Part shown: piece by piece, positions 53,953 through 63,580 of the stretch
Position numbering within the stretch: the first letter of the stretch is position 1
How the letters are laid out: each line of letters starts with the position of its first letter
Origin: CAWANF01 sp963783355
Lineage (GTDB): Bacteria; Bacteroidota; Rhodothermia; Balneolales; DATFMH01
Assembly: GCA_963783355.1 (NCBI GenBank)
Contig: CAWANF010000001.1
Span: 682,001 to 746,000, forward strand
Direction of reading: 5' to 3'
DNA length: 64,000 nucleotides
Notes under the pieces: model-generated
What the model saw: the letters and a program-made list of their open reading frames with translations, nothing else
Database searches by the model: none
Told to the model about the DNA's origin: nothing
Made by a program: the position numbers and the translations under genes

Positions 53953-55285
53953 TTGAAAGTTCCGTTTCTTTTAAAGAAATAATTTTTTTCGACTCAGAAT
54001 GGATTTCACCTTCGAAATGTCCATCCGTGTGATAATGTTTTAATGTACAATCTACAATCTCATTCATCAATAGCTTATTGAACGGAAGCGTAACTCTAAT
54101 ATAATTATTCGTCCAGCCATAGATTAATCCTTCTTTATTTTCCATTTCGAACAGAACCGGACGAGTATCTCCACCAAACTGATGATCGAATTCAAACCGT
54201 TTTTTTCGTGATAACCGGCGCAGCTTATGGGTTCTTTTTTTACGAACAGGAACCGGAATGACTGGTTTGTAATTCAACGCGTAGGTGTTAGGACGTTCGG
54301 AATAGGTAAAAACGTGCAGATAACTAACCGGCAATGAAGATATGAAATCAAAAGACTCCTGAAATAACTCATCCGTTTCACCCGGATGCCCGGTAATAAC
54401 ATCCACACCTATACAGGCATGGGGCATAACTTCTTTTATCAACTCAACCTTATGGCGGTACAAATCTGAATTATACCGGCGGCGCATCAGCTTCAACATG
54501 GAGTCGCTTCCGCTTTGCAGGGGAATATGAAAATGAGGTTGAATACACCGGGAATTTGCCGCAAAACGAATAATCTCATCTTCCAGCAAATTCGGTTCAA
54601 TGGAAGAGATCCGTATTCTTTTCATTCCATCCAGTTCATCCAAAGCCTGAAGAAGTTCAAAAAAAGTTTCGCCAGTATATCGCCCGAAGTCTCCCGCGTT
54701 GACGCCGGTTAACACGATTTCGTTGTAGCCGTCATCAATAACTTTTCGGGCATTATCGAGGATTTGTTGTATTTTCGGGCTTCGGCTCTTGCCGCGGGCT
54801 AAAGGAATGGTGCAGAAGGCGCATTTATAGTCGCATCCATCCTGTATCTTCAGAAAAACACGGGTTCTGTCGTTTTCTGAAAAGGCATTGTGAAACTCCA
54901 CCGCATCATTTACATCGGTGCTATGAATAATAGTTTCATCTGCCTTTTCAAACGAATCGACCAGGTCAAAAATATTGAATTTGTCCTTGGCTCCCAAAAC
55001 CAGATCGACTCCATCAATAGCGGCAATTTCCTCAGGTTCCAGTTGTGCGTAACATCCGGTTACGGCAATAAAAGCATTCGGATTTTTTCGTTGGGCACGG
55101 CGCACAATTTTACGGCAATCGCGATTGGCATCCTGTGTAACGGAGCAGGTATTGATGACATAAACATCGGCTTTGGTATTGAAATCGGTTACTTCAAACT
55201 CGTGATCCTCAAAAGTCCGTTTTATGGTGGAGGTCTCAGCAAAGTTCAGTTTACAACCCAAGGTATAAAAGGCGACGGATTTCAT
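53945..55285 (-). CDS. mtaB: tRNA t6A37 methylthiotransferase MtaB
   Basis: 446 residues from the ATG at 55285; a TTG at 55330 would add 15. The MTTase N-domain (TLGCKLNFAE, NTCSVTQDAN, GCYAQ) binds one 4Fe-4S cluster. The radical-SAM site is CDYKCAFC, and a TRAM domain ends the protein. It converts t6A to ms2t6A at tRNA position 37. The uracil glycosylase gene overlaps its 3' end. Confidence 0.93.
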   Translation of the reverse strand: MKSVAFYTLGCKLNFAETSTIKRTFEDHEFEVTDFNTKADVYVINTCSVTQDANRDCRKIVRRAQRKNPNAFIAVTGCYAQLEPEEIAAIDGVDLVLGAKDKFNIFDLVDSFEKADETIIHSTDVNDAVEFHNAFSENDRTRVFLKIQDGCDYKCAFCTIPLARGKSRSPKIQQILDNARKVIDDGYNEIVLTGVNAGDFGRYTGETFFELLQALDELDGMKRIRISSIEPNLLEDEIIRFAANSRCIQPHFHIPLQSGSDSMLKLMRRRYNSDLYRHKVELIKEVMPHACIGVDVITGHPGETDELFQESFDFISSLPVSYLHVFTYSERPNTYALNYKPVIPVPVRKKRTHKLRRLSRKKRFEFDHQFGGDTRPVLFEMENKEGLIYGWTNNYIRVTLPFNKLLMNEIVDCTLKHYHTDGHFEGEIHSESKKIISLKETELSNA

Positions 55286-55389
55286 TGATAAAGTCGTGTT
55301 TTTAGAGATGTGATTCTTCTTTCTTGGCAAAAATACAAAAATATGGACCCAATTCTCAATAAAGGATTAAGGAATGAGAGGAACAAAAT

Positions 55390-55423
55390 AAAAAAGGCAG
55401 AATTTATTAAAAATCCTGCCTTT
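55390..55423 (-). terminator. Terminator of the nuo operon
   Basis: AAAGGCAG and CTGCCTTT pair around 15 bases; on the minus strand a T run follows. It lies between nuoH and mtaB and shows that the nuo transcript stops after nuoH. Confidence 0.88.
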
Positions 55424-55446
55424 GAACTATAAATTCAGTAGAAAAA

Positions 55447-56442
55447 TCAGCTAAAAATCTTAATTAGAATAGCAATAACCATAAAGTTGGCTACAGCCAG
55501 CGGAAGCATTTTGTTCCAACCGAGATGCATCAGCTGATTGAATTTGAAACGTGGCAGCGTCCAGCGAACCCAGATGAAAACGAATACCCAAAAGCCTGTT
55601 TTTACAAGGAATACAACCAGGTCCAGAATGGTTTGGGCAATCGGACCCAAATGGGGCATGTAAAGTGCTGCGAACGGCAGGTAATATCCACCGAAGAAGA
55701 AGGTGGTGATGAGCATGCTTCCAATAACCACATGCATGTATTCAGCGAGGAAGAACATACCGAATTTCATGGAACTATATTCGGTATGAAATCCACCAAC
55801 CAATTCCTGCTCCGCTTCAACAAGGTCGAATGGTGTACGGTTTGATTCGGCAAAAGCAGCAACGGTAAAGATGATAAATCCGATAGGATTTCTGAAAACA
55901 TTCCACCAGACCGCCTGTGAATGAACTACTTCGACCATATTGAGTGAACCGGCGTAAAGAATGCAGGATGCAACAGCCAGCCCCATGGGCAATTCATAAC
56001 TCAGCATTTGAGCCGCGGCCCGAAGTCCGCCAAGCAGGGAATATTTACTGTTGGAAGACCAGCCGGCCAGCGTAACACCATAAACACTTAAGGATGTTAC
56101 CGCCAGTAAAAACAATACACCGACATTGATATCGGTGACATAGGCATCCCGGGCAAAGGGGATAACGGCAACCGTGCATAAGGCCGTCGCAACCGGTATC
56201 ATGGGAGCGATAGTGTGTAGAAAACGATTGCCATAAATCGGGGTTACGTCTTCTTTTAAAATCAGTTTTAACACATCGGCGATAGGTTGTAAAAGCCCCA
56301 TTGGGCCGACGCGGTTTGGACCGACACGGTTTTGAATAAAAGCGGCAACCCGGCGTTCAGCATAAACTGCTACAGCAGCCGAATTTAACAACATAAATAG
56401 TGCGATCGCCATCACGATCATAGACAATGCAAATGCAGACAT
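55447..56442 (-). CDS. nuoH: NADH-quinone oxidoreductase subunit H
   Basis: 331 residues, eight helices. It forms the quinone site and part of the proton path. The RVGPNRVGPMGLLQP and EAEQELVGGFHTEYSSMKF segments identify it. It is the last gene of the operon here; nuoI to nuoN are not in the window. Confidence 0.95.
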   Translation of the reverse strand: MSAFALSMIVMAIALFMLLNSAAVAVYAERRVAAFIQNRVGPNRVGPMGLLQPIADVLKLILKEDVTPIYGNRFLHTIAPMIPVATALCTVAVIPFARDAYVTDINVGVLFLLAVTSLSVYGVTLAGWSSNSKYSLLGGLRAAAQMLSYELPMGLAVASCILYAGSLNMVEVVHSQAVWWNVFRNPIGFIIFTVAAFAESNRTPFDLVEAEQELVGGFHTEYSSMKFGMFFLAEYMHVVIGSMLITTFFFGGYYLPFAALYMPHLGPIAQTILDLVVFLVKTGFWVFVFIWVRWTLPRFKFNQLMHLGWNKMLPLAVANFMVIAILIKIFS

Positions 56443-56456
56443 ATCAGTTTATTGAG

Positions 56457-58202
56457 TTAAGCTGGATTTACTTCAGTTTCTTTAAATTTGTTGAGCACGA
56501 TACCGTTTCCTTCATCCATGCGTTCGTAGCTTACACCTTCGAATGCTGTATTTGTAAGGGCGATTTCATGCATAATCTCACGTGATTCCGAATATTCTAA
56601 GTCCTGATTGAAGTGCCCGGCAAGATGTTGCAGGTATTGCCATGTATCAATGCAATCAACACGATTTTCATCGGAAATCCAGTTATCGAATTTCGTTCCG
56701 AAACGATCCAGGCGGCTTAACGACATTTCCGGACTTAAGCTGCGGCTCGAATATATCGTTTCTTTAGCAGGAAACGTTCTTTGAATCCGTCCGTCGACAT
56801 TCACATAACTGGCCGTATGTTCGGCAGCACAGGTGATTGGAATCACTAAATCAGCTGCTTTGGTTGTATCATTATGATTGGTAGCGAAGGTGATGACATA
56901 TTTCCCTGCGAGATCGCCATTGGAAAGAACACCGCGTCCAATAAGGTCGTCTTGAAGGATAACAACCGTTTTGATTTTGCCGGATTTTAAAGAACTGACC
57001 AGTTCATCAGCTGATGATTCATGTAAACCAAGGAGTTTAACACCGTTGGTATTGGGGGCCTGATCATCAGTAATGAGGAATCCGTCTCCGGCACCTTCTA
57101 AGATATGAGGTACAAAACTTGCTTTGTTGTATCCCTGTTTTTCGAAAAACTTATTAAAAACGAAATTGTCTTCAATCGAAGCATGAGCACTGGCAACAAT
57201 CAAAACTTCTTCTTTTTTTGAACCGCTTAATTTTTCGAAGAATGTTTCGTAAGAATTGTTCCAGCTTGTCCTGACTTGGTTGTCACCATCGAGACGAATA
57301 AAAGGCCGGGAAACCCGGTTTTCATTAAAAAGATGATAGGCATCCCGTCCGGCGTCCGGCATCCAGTAGTCGTTGACATCCGGATTAAAACGAGGTGTGA
57401 CACGTAGAACAAGGTTATTACGGGTCCAAAAGTCTACATTACAACCTTTACCGTTGGTGATATCAATACCCGGGGTTTGGTTCATCTCCCAAACGCGGGC
57501 TTTAAACCGGAAATCGCTGGAAGTCAGGGCTCCGACCGGGCAAATATCAACCGTATTGATAGAATAAGGATCATCAAATTCCATTCCGGGAGCCGTAGCC
57601 GGGTAATTTTTGTCACCGCGGGAAATAATGGTTAACTGGCTGCTCTTGCTGATTTCACTACAGAAACGTACGCAACGGGTACAGTTAATACATCTTTCGG
57701 CATCCAAAGTGACACGGGGGCCTAATTTGATTCTTTTGGGTTTATGAACCTTTTTGAATTCAAAACGGCTTCCTTCAGGCCCGTATTTGTAAGTTTGAAT
57801 CTGTAACGGGCATTCACCAGCCTGGTCACAAATCGGGCAATCGAGCGGGTGATTAATCAGGATAAATTCGAGATTATCTTTTTGAGCCCGTTTGACAAGG
57901 TCGGAAGTTACATGTGTTTTGATGACCATTCCATCACTGACATCCATGCTGCAAGCTGTCATCAGTTTAGGAAAGAATCGGATAACCCGTTCGCCGTTTT
58001 CGTCAACTTCATATTCACCTTTATCCCGGTTAAATACGGGAGTTCCGGCTTCTACCAGGCACTGACGACAGTTGGCAGGAACAGATAATGAGGGATGATA
58101 GCAGAAAAAAGGAAGCTCCATCCCGTGATCGAGAATGAATTGCAACACTTTGTGTTGACCTTCATATTCGAATCGTTTACCATCTATAAAAATCTCAGGC
58201 AT
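56457..58202 (-). CDS. nuoG: NADH-quinone oxidoreductase subunit G
   Basis: 581 residues. It carries the N1b 2Fe-2S site (FFCYHP, CRQC), the His-Cys3 N5 site (HPLDCPICDQAGEC) and the N4 site (CINCTRCVRFC, DICPVGAL), then a shortened molybdopterin-type domain. Longer NuoG proteins reach 680-900 residues; this is a compact form. No N7 cysteines are apparent. Confidence 0.92.
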   Translation of the reverse strand: MPEIFIDGKRFEYEGQHKVLQFILDHGMELPFFCYHPSLSVPANCRQCLVEAGTPVFNRDKGEYEVDENGERVIRFFPKLMTACSMDVSDGMVIKTHVTSDLVKRAQKDNLEFILINHPLDCPICDQAGECPLQIQTYKYGPEGSRFEFKKVHKPKRIKLGPRVTLDAERCINCTRCVRFCSEISKSSQLTIISRGDKNYPATAPGMEFDDPYSINTVDICPVGALTSSDFRFKARVWEMNQTPGIDITNGKGCNVDFWTRNNLVLRVTPRFNPDVNDYWMPDAGRDAYHLFNENRVSRPFIRLDGDNQVRTSWNNSYETFFEKLSGSKKEEVLIVASAHASIEDNFVFNKFFEKQGYNKASFVPHILEGAGDGFLITDDQAPNTNGVKLLGLHESSADELVSSLKSGKIKTVVILQDDLIGRGVLSNGDLAGKYVITFATNHNDTTKAADLVIPITCAAEHTASYVNVDGRIQRTFPAKETIYSSRSLSPEMSLSRLDRFGTKFDNWISDENRVDCIDTWQYLQHLAGHFNQDLEYSESREIMHEIALTNTAFEGVSYERMDEGNGIVLNKFKETEVNPA

Positions 58203-58217
58203 TGTTATAATAGATTT

Positions 58218-59510
58218 TTAGGCTACTGCGTAAATTGTTTTTTTACAACGTGCTTCAAATTCATCACGGAAACGTGTCACGGTGTATCTTACTGGCCAGG
58301 CAGCTGCGTCGGCAAGGGCGCAGACCGTACGGCCTTCCATCTGAGAGCAAAGATCAATTAGGATATCGAGATCACGAATTTCACCTTCTCCGTTTTTAAT
58401 TTTCAATAATAATTTTTCTAACCAACCGGTACCTTCACGGCAGGGAGTGCATTGTCCACAGGATTCATGATGATAGAAATGGGTGATTCTCCAAAGAAAA
58501 TCAACAATGTCGGTGTCTTCATCCAAAATACAAAGACCGGCTGTACCCATCATGGAACCGGCTTCCCGAAGGGTTTCAGCATCCATAGTAACTCCTTCGA
58601 TTTGATCTGCCCGCAATATCGGGGTAGAGGAACCACCGGGAACAACAGCTTTGATTTTTTTCCCATTTCTTAAACCACCGGCAACTTCATTGATCAAATC
58701 GGTCATGAGCATACCTGTGGGATATTCATAAACACCCGGTTTATTAACGTGACCGGAAATTCCGTATAAAACAGGGCCGGGATGCTTCTGGGCTCCGAGG
58801 GATGAATACCATTCGGAACCCTTATTGATAATCAGGGGAACATTCGATAATGTTTCAATATTGTTGATAGTCGTCGGACGTCCCCAAAGTCCTTTTTGCG
58901 CCGGAAATGGGGGTTTAATTCTGGGATACCCTCTTTTCCCTTCCAGCGACTCCATCAATGAAGATTCTTCACCACAAATGTAAGCTCCTGCCCCGGAATG
59001 GACGTAGAAATCAATGTCAATTCCACTTTTCTGGATATTTTTGCCGATGTATCCTTTTTTGTAGGCATCATCGACGGCTTTTTGCATTTTACGAATCCAG
59101 GAACGGTATTCTCCACGAATGTAGACATAAACGGCGGTGATGTTCATGGCATACGCCGCAATCATCGCACCTTCTATGAAAAGATGTGGATTATATTCAA
59201 ATATCTGGCGGTCTTTGAATGTTCCGGGTTCCGATTCATCACCGTTACAAGCTAAATAGCGAGGACCGCCATCCGGTTTAGGCATAAACGACCATTTCAA
59301 CCCGGTGTTAAAACCTGCTCCACCACGTCCGCGCAATCCGGCACTTTTAACCGTATTTATGACATTTTCACGGGACCATTTATCTTCTTTTTCTTTTAGC
59401 ACGGATTTCAGTGCTCCATAACCACCATTTTTTTCATAAACATCAATCAGATGCAGATCTTTAATGTTAGGGAGCAATAGTGGTTTGTATGATTTCCAAT
59501 CCAATGACAT
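58218..59510 (-). CDS. nuoF: NADH-quinone oxidoreductase subunit F
   Basis: 430 residues. NADH and FMN site GLRGRGGAGFNTGLKW and YICGEESSLMESLEG, N3 cluster in ESCGQCTPCREGTGW with a later Cys. It is the NADH-oxidising subunit, so this Complex I has the electron-input module. Confidence 0.95.
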   Translation of the reverse strand: MSLDWKSYKPLLLPNIKDLHLIDVYEKNGGYGALKSVLKEKEDKWSRENVINTVKSAGLRGRGGAGFNTGLKWSFMPKPDGGPRYLACNGDESEPGTFKDRQIFEYNPHLFIEGAMIAAYAMNITAVYVYIRGEYRSWIRKMQKAVDDAYKKGYIGKNIQKSGIDIDFYVHSGAGAYICGEESSLMESLEGKRGYPRIKPPFPAQKGLWGRPTTINNIETLSNVPLIINKGSEWYSSLGAQKHPGPVLYGISGHVNKPGVYEYPTGMLMTDLINEVAGGLRNGKKIKAVVPGGSSTPILRADQIEGVTMDAETLREAGSMMGTAGLCILDEDTDIVDFLWRITHFYHHESCGQCTPCREGTGWLEKLLLKIKNGEGEIRDLDILIDLCSQMEGRTVCALADAAAWPVRYTVTRFRDEFEARCKKTIYAVA

Positions 59511-59516
59511 AATTGT

Positions 59517-60059
59517 TTAATTCGATTCGTTTTGGTGTTGTGGTAACGGGATGGATTCGAATTCGGGCATTTTTCCTTCTCTTAGCGAGTCGACAAGAGC
59601 ATCCACTTTTTCTTTTGTCAGATGATTTACATACGTATCATTAGAAATCTGTAGCATTGGTGCATAGCCGCAGGCTCCGAGACACTCTACCGATTGTATG
59701 CTGAAGAGGCCGTCTTCCGTGGTTTCACCGGCTTTGATGCCCAGTTTTTCTTCCAGGTATTCCAGGATATCGTAACCACCTGTAACCTGGCAGCTAAAAC
59801 AGGTACAAACATCTAGAACATATTTCCCCATTTCCTTCTTGTAATACTGGGTGTAGAAAGATGCCACGCCGTAAACATGCGCTTCGGGCAATTCCAAAGC
59901 CGCAGCCACTTGTTTTTGTACTTCAGCATCCACATGGCCATATTTATCCTGCGCATACCATAAAACCGGCATGACCGCGGCCATATTTGTAGGATATTTG
60001 GCCTTAATTTTTTCTATTTCCGCTAAATCGGATTTATCGAATTTTATTTCCATAATCAT
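59517..60059 (-). CDS. nuoE: NADH-quinone oxidoreductase subunit E
   Basis: 180 residues, 2Fe-2S thioredoxin-like subunit: CTCFSCQVTGGYDIL and VECLGACGYAP hold the four cysteines. The nuoD stop and the nuoE start overlap as TAATG. The first of two ATGs (60059, 60053) is taken. Confidence 0.93.
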   Translation of the reverse strand: MIMEIKFDKSDLAEIEKIKAKYPTNMAAVMPVLWYAQDKYGHVDAEVQKQVAAALELPEAHVYGVASFYTQYYKKEMGKYVLDVCTCFSCQVTGGYDILEYLEEKLGIKAGETTEDGLFSIQSVECLGACGYAPMLQISNDTYVNHLTKEKVDALVDSLREGKMPEFESIPLPQHQNESN

Positions 60060-61351
60060 TATTTGTCTGAGTCTCCCATAACCGGGTCAAGTCCACCAAT
60101 CAATACGACGGTATCGGCTACCATTTCGCCGTCAAGAATATATTCCAGCCCCTGAAGGTTACCGAAGGACGGAGATTTAATAGCCATCCTCCATGGATGT
60201 CCTGTACCGTCGCTTTGAATGTAATAGCCAAGTTCGCCTTTTGGCGCTTCTATGGCAGAATAACATTCGGCTCCGGCCGGCGGACAAACGCCTGTGTCGG
60301 TCATCATAAAATCGTGAATCAATCCTTCCATTGAAAAATAAACTTCGTCTTTGGATGGGTAGGATTGTTTGGCATTATCGTTACGAATGAGCCCTTTCTT
60401 CATTTTTGCAAAACACTGTTCGATGATTTTAACGCTCTGATCCATTTCTTCCATCCGGCAGAAGTACCGTGCGAGGTTATCGCCTTCGAGACGGGTAGGA
60501 ACTTCAAAATCTATTTGGTCATATAAAGAATAAGGGGTGATTTTTCTTAAATCATAGGCAATACCGGTTGCCCGAATGTTGGGGCCTGAAAGTCCCATAT
60601 CGATGGCATCTTCTGCCGATATAGTACCAATATCTTTATTACGGTCAACAAAAATACGGTTACGATTAAGGAATTTATTCCATCCCGTCAGCTCATTTTT
60701 GAAATTGCTGATGAAATCCTTGATCATCTTGGCAGATTCCGGACTCATATCGCTGGCAACTCCGCCGATTCGTGCATGAGAAACCGTAAAACGGTGACCA
60801 GCGAAATGATCAAAAATGTCATATATTTTTTCACGCTCACGGAACGTCCAGATAAAGAATGAAATAGCTCCCGCATCCATAACCATCGTTCCAAGCCAGA
60901 GAAGGTGAGAAGATATACGAGCCAGTTCGCTTCCAATCATCCTTATGTATTGAGCACGTTCGGGTACTTCAACCTTTGCAATTTTTTCAACGGCTAAACA
61001 GTAAGCCACGTTATTGCTATATGGTGAAAGGTAATCGGTCCGGTCGGTGTAGGGCATAAATTCCTGATAGGTTTTATTTTCAGCAATTTTTTCAATGCCT
61101 CTGTGCAGGTAACCGATATCCAGTTTATTCTTGACGATTTTTTCGCCATCCAGTTGAAGAACACATCGAAGCACACCGTGAGTTGCGGGGTGTTGCGGAC
61201 CCATATTTAAGATCATTTGAGTTCCAAGAGGGTCATCTTCCTGAATCTCTACGGTTGTATGCTTGTTTTCAAGGCTTTTATAGAGAGCTTCCTGATGTTG
61301 TTTGAAGAAAGCAGGTTTAACCTTAGATGATAAATTTGTTTCAATATCCAT
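60059..61351 (-). CDS. nuoD: NADH-quinone oxidoreductase subunit D
   Basis: 430 residues, the 49-kDa quinone-module subunit. NMGPQHPATHGVLR and the C-terminal GLDPVMGDSDK are diagnostic. About 35 residues precede the core. Separate from nuoC, not fused. Confidence 0.95.
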   Translation of the reverse strand: MDIETNLSSKVKPAFFKQHQEALYKSLENKHTTVEIQEDDPLGTQMILNMGPQHPATHGVLRCVLQLDGEKIVKNKLDIGYLHRGIEKIAENKTYQEFMPYTDRTDYLSPYSNNVAYCLAVEKIAKVEVPERAQYIRMIGSELARISSHLLWLGTMVMDAGAISFFIWTFREREKIYDIFDHFAGHRFTVSHARIGGVASDMSPESAKMIKDFISNFKNELTGWNKFLNRNRIFVDRNKDIGTISAEDAIDMGLSGPNIRATGIAYDLRKITPYSLYDQIDFEVPTRLEGDNLARYFCRMEEMDQSVKIIEQCFAKMKKGLIRNDNAKQSYPSKDEVYFSMEGLIHDFMMTDTGVCPPAGAECYSAIEAPKGELGYYIQSDGTGHPWRMAIKSPSFGNLQGLEYILDGEMVADTVVLIGGLDPVMGDSDK

Positions 61352-61359
61352 GTTAAAAA

Positions 61360-61869
61360 TTAGTCTTCAACGTCTGGTGTTGTGTTTGGCAAATCAATGG
61401 AACCCGGAACACCGAGTAATGGAAATTCTTTTCGAAGCGGATGATATTTAAAATCTTCCGGCATATACATGCGTCGTAAATCGGGGTGTCCGTCAAATAT
61501 GACTCCAAACATGTCGTAGACTTCGCGTTCATGCCAGTTTGCTCCGCGCCAGATATCCGTTGCCGTGGGAACATGCGGATCTTCTTCTTCACATCGAACT
61601 TTAACGAATAAACGGGTCTGATCTTTAAGGCTTAACATATTGTATATAACCTCAAAGCGTTCCTCAGATGTGAATCGATCAGTACCGATAAGATCAACAA
61701 GATAGATGAAGCGATGTTCATCGTGAAGATACTTCAGAACGTCATGAATCGATGCCAGTGCAACACGAACAATAACAGTACCCTGATATTCGCTGGTTTC
61801 GACAATTTGATCCGAATATTTTTTAATCAAATCGTCGATGACAGTTTGGTGAGCGGTAGAAATATTCAT
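61360..61869 (-). CDS. nuoC: NADH-quinone oxidoreductase subunit C
   Basis: 169 residues, 30-kDa subunit: the ERFEVIYNMLSLKDQTRLFVKV stretch and ANWHEREVYDMFGVIFDGHPDLRR signature. It begins 5 bp after nuoB. Confidence 0.94.
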   Translation of the reverse strand: MNISTAHQTVIDDLIKKYSDQIVETSEYQGTVIVRVALASIHDVLKYLHDEHRFIYLVDLIGTDRFTSEERFEVIYNMLSLKDQTRLFVKVRCEEEDPHVPTATDIWRGANWHEREVYDMFGVIFDGHPDLRRMYMPEDFKYHPLRKEFPLLGVPGSIDLPNTTPDVED

Positions 61870-61874
61870 GATTT

Positions 61875-62357
61875 TTATTTGTCCAGTATAACCGAATGTT
61901 CCGTTTTAATTTTGTTTTGAATGGTCATTAAAGCATTAATGACGGCATCCGGTCTGGGAGGGCAACCTGAAATGTAGGCATCGACAGGGAGAAAATTATC
62001 AACCCCCTGTACAACTCCGTAACTGCGGTGCATTCCACCGGTAGATGCGCAGGCGCCCATGGCAATACACCATTTTGGATCGGGCATCTGATCCCAGATA
62101 CGGCGGATGGCATGTGACATTTTGTATGTACACCATCCGGCAACAATCATCATGTCGCTTTGACGCGGGGAAAAACGGAATACTTCCGAACCAAAACGGG
62201 ATACATCATATTTTGGCCCTGCAAACGCCATCATTTCGATTGCGCAGCAAGCCAGCCCCATTGGCATGGGCCAAACCGCGTTGGAACGAGCCCAGTTTAC
62301 CAGTGAGTCAACTCTCGTTGTAAGAAATCCTTCGCCTAATGCACTTTCTAAACCCAT
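61875..62357 (-). CDS. nuoB: NADH-quinone oxidoreductase subunit B
   Basis: 160 residues. Cluster N2 ligands: the adjacent cysteines in GLACCAIEMM, then GACAS and GCPPRPDA. Last Fe-S centre before quinone. Confidence 0.95.
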   Translation of the reverse strand: MGLESALGEGFLTTRVDSLVNWARSNAVWPMPMGLACCAIEMMAFAGPKYDVSRFGSEVFRFSPRQSDMMIVAGWCTYKMSHAIRRIWDQMPDPKWCIAMGACASTGGMHRSYGVVQGVDNFLPVDAYISGCPPRPDAVINALMTIQNKIKTEHSVILDK

Positions 62358-62366
62358 AATATTATA

Positions 62367-62753
62367 TCAAATAGATTTGCCTGTTTTTTGTTTTAAATCC
62401 CAATCGAGTGTGCCTTTTTTTAAGGTGTAAATTAACCCGATGAACAATATTAATAAAAATATCATCATGGCAATAAAAGTTCCGATACCAAGATGTTTAA
62501 ACCGGACTGCCCATGGATATAAAAAAACTACCTCAAGATCGAATACGATAAATTCCATGGCTACCATGTAAAAACTGACAGAATACCGTTCACGGGCCTG
62601 ACCAACCGGGTCCATTCCACTTTCATAGGGCCGTAATTTAATGACATTCGGGCGTTTTGGGCCTAATTTTACTGAAAGTACCATGAAAGCAAGTGCTACC
62701 ACAATGGCTACACTAATTAATATTATGATTGGCAAGTAATTTTCTATCATCAT
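62367..62753 (-). CDS. nuoA: NADH-quinone oxidoreductase subunit A
   Basis: 128 residues, three helices. The loop KLRPYESGMDPVGQARERYSV and the FDLEVVFLYPWAV helix are typical. It is the first gene of the operon; the promoter candidate lies at 62800-62831. Confidence 0.94.
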   Translation of the reverse strand: MMIENYLPIIILISVAIVVALAFMVLSVKLGPKRPNVIKLRPYESGMDPVGQARERYSVSFYMVAMEFIVFDLEVVFLYPWAVRFKHLGIGTFIAMMIFLLILFIGLIYTLKKGTLDWDLKQKTGKSI

Positions 62754-62781
62754 TTTTTATCAAAATACGTTGTTTTGTATA

Positions 62782-62797
62782 CAGTCTAAAAAGACTG
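62782..62797 (-). promoter_or_regulatory. Short hairpin in the nuo leader
   Basis: CAGTCT and AGACTG pair around AAAA, 29 bp upstream of nuoA and just downstream of the promoter candidate. On the minus strand the loop is TTTT, without a U tract, so a leader or operator element fits better than a terminator. Confidence 0.4.
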
Positions 62798-62799
62798 CG

Positions 62800-62831
62800 C
62801 AAAAATTAGGGCGATTGCTCTGAAATGTCAA
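62800..62831 (-). promoter_or_regulatory. Candidate nuo operon promoter
   Basis: On the minus strand TTGACA (62831-62826) is followed after 17 bases by TAATTTTTG (62808-62800). This fits both a sigma70 spacing and the Bacteroidota TTG-N20-TAnnTTTG layout with one extra T. No other good candidate occurs in the 227-bp intergenic space. Confidence 0.45.
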
Positions 62832-62980
62832 TCTAATATCGTTACTATTAAAATGCTTATAAAACTTATTTTTTATTACCCGTTATTGGAATACACTAAC
62901 TTGTGCTTTAAGAGTAGCACAATAATCTTTAAATTATTCATAGGAAATAAGCTAAACACGGGTTAAAAGGACTATTAATT

Positions 62981-63577
62981 TTGGAAAAAATTCAAATGGA
63001 CATACTCGGGTTGTCAACCAGCCCCAGTAGCGGTGGCGCTTATGCCTTAATTCTTAATGAGATTGAGGGCCACCGGCGCCTGCCTATTATTATCGGTACG
63101 TTTGAAGCTCAGGCCATTGCCCTGGAATTGGAGCACATAAAGCCACCAAGACCTATGACCCACGATTTGTTGCGAAATATTATTCAGAGTTTCAGTACGT
63201 ATGTGAAACAAATATTTATTAATGATCTGAAAGACGGAACGTTTTACGCGGAAATTATTTATGATTTCGATGGACAGGAAATTCATCAGGATGCCCGTCC
63301 AAGTGATGCTATCGCCCTGGCTATTCGTTTTAACGCCCCTATATTTGTTTCAAAAGACGTTTTGGATGAAGCCGGAATCGTGACTGAGAATGGGGATGAG
63401 GTTTTAGGTGAAAAGACCGGGATAGAAGAAAAAATGGAAGAGCAGCCACTTCGGGAACTAAGTGAAGAAGATAATCGTATTAAGACATTACAAAAAGATT
63501 TGGAAACGGCTATCGCGAAGGAAGATTATGAAAAAGCCGCCAAACTCAGGGATGAAATAAAAAAAATGAAAGGATAA
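62981..63577 (+). CDS. Bifunctional nuclease (BFN) domain protein with UVR motif
   Basis: 198 residues; TTG start at 62981 supported by AAAAGG ten bases upstream, whereas an ATG at 62996 is too far. The BFN/DUF151 domain fills residues 1-135 (LPIIIGTFEAQAIALELE, PRPMTHDLL, DARPSDAIALAIRF). A UVR motif (EDYEKAAKLRDEIKKM) ends the protein. Possible role: nuclease, or interaction with the UvrABC or Clp machinery. bshC begins three bases later. Confidence 0.88.
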   Translation: MEKIQMDILGLSTSPSSGGAYALILNEIEGHRRLPIIIGTFEAQAIALELEHIKPPRPMTHDLLRNIIQSFSTYVKQIFINDLKDGTFYAEIIYDFDGQEIHQDARPSDAIALAIRFNAPIFVSKDVLDEAGIVTENGDEVLGEKTGIEEKMEEQPLRELSEEDNRIKTLQKDLETAIAKEDYEKAAKLRDEIKKMKG

Positions 63578-63580
63578 ATA

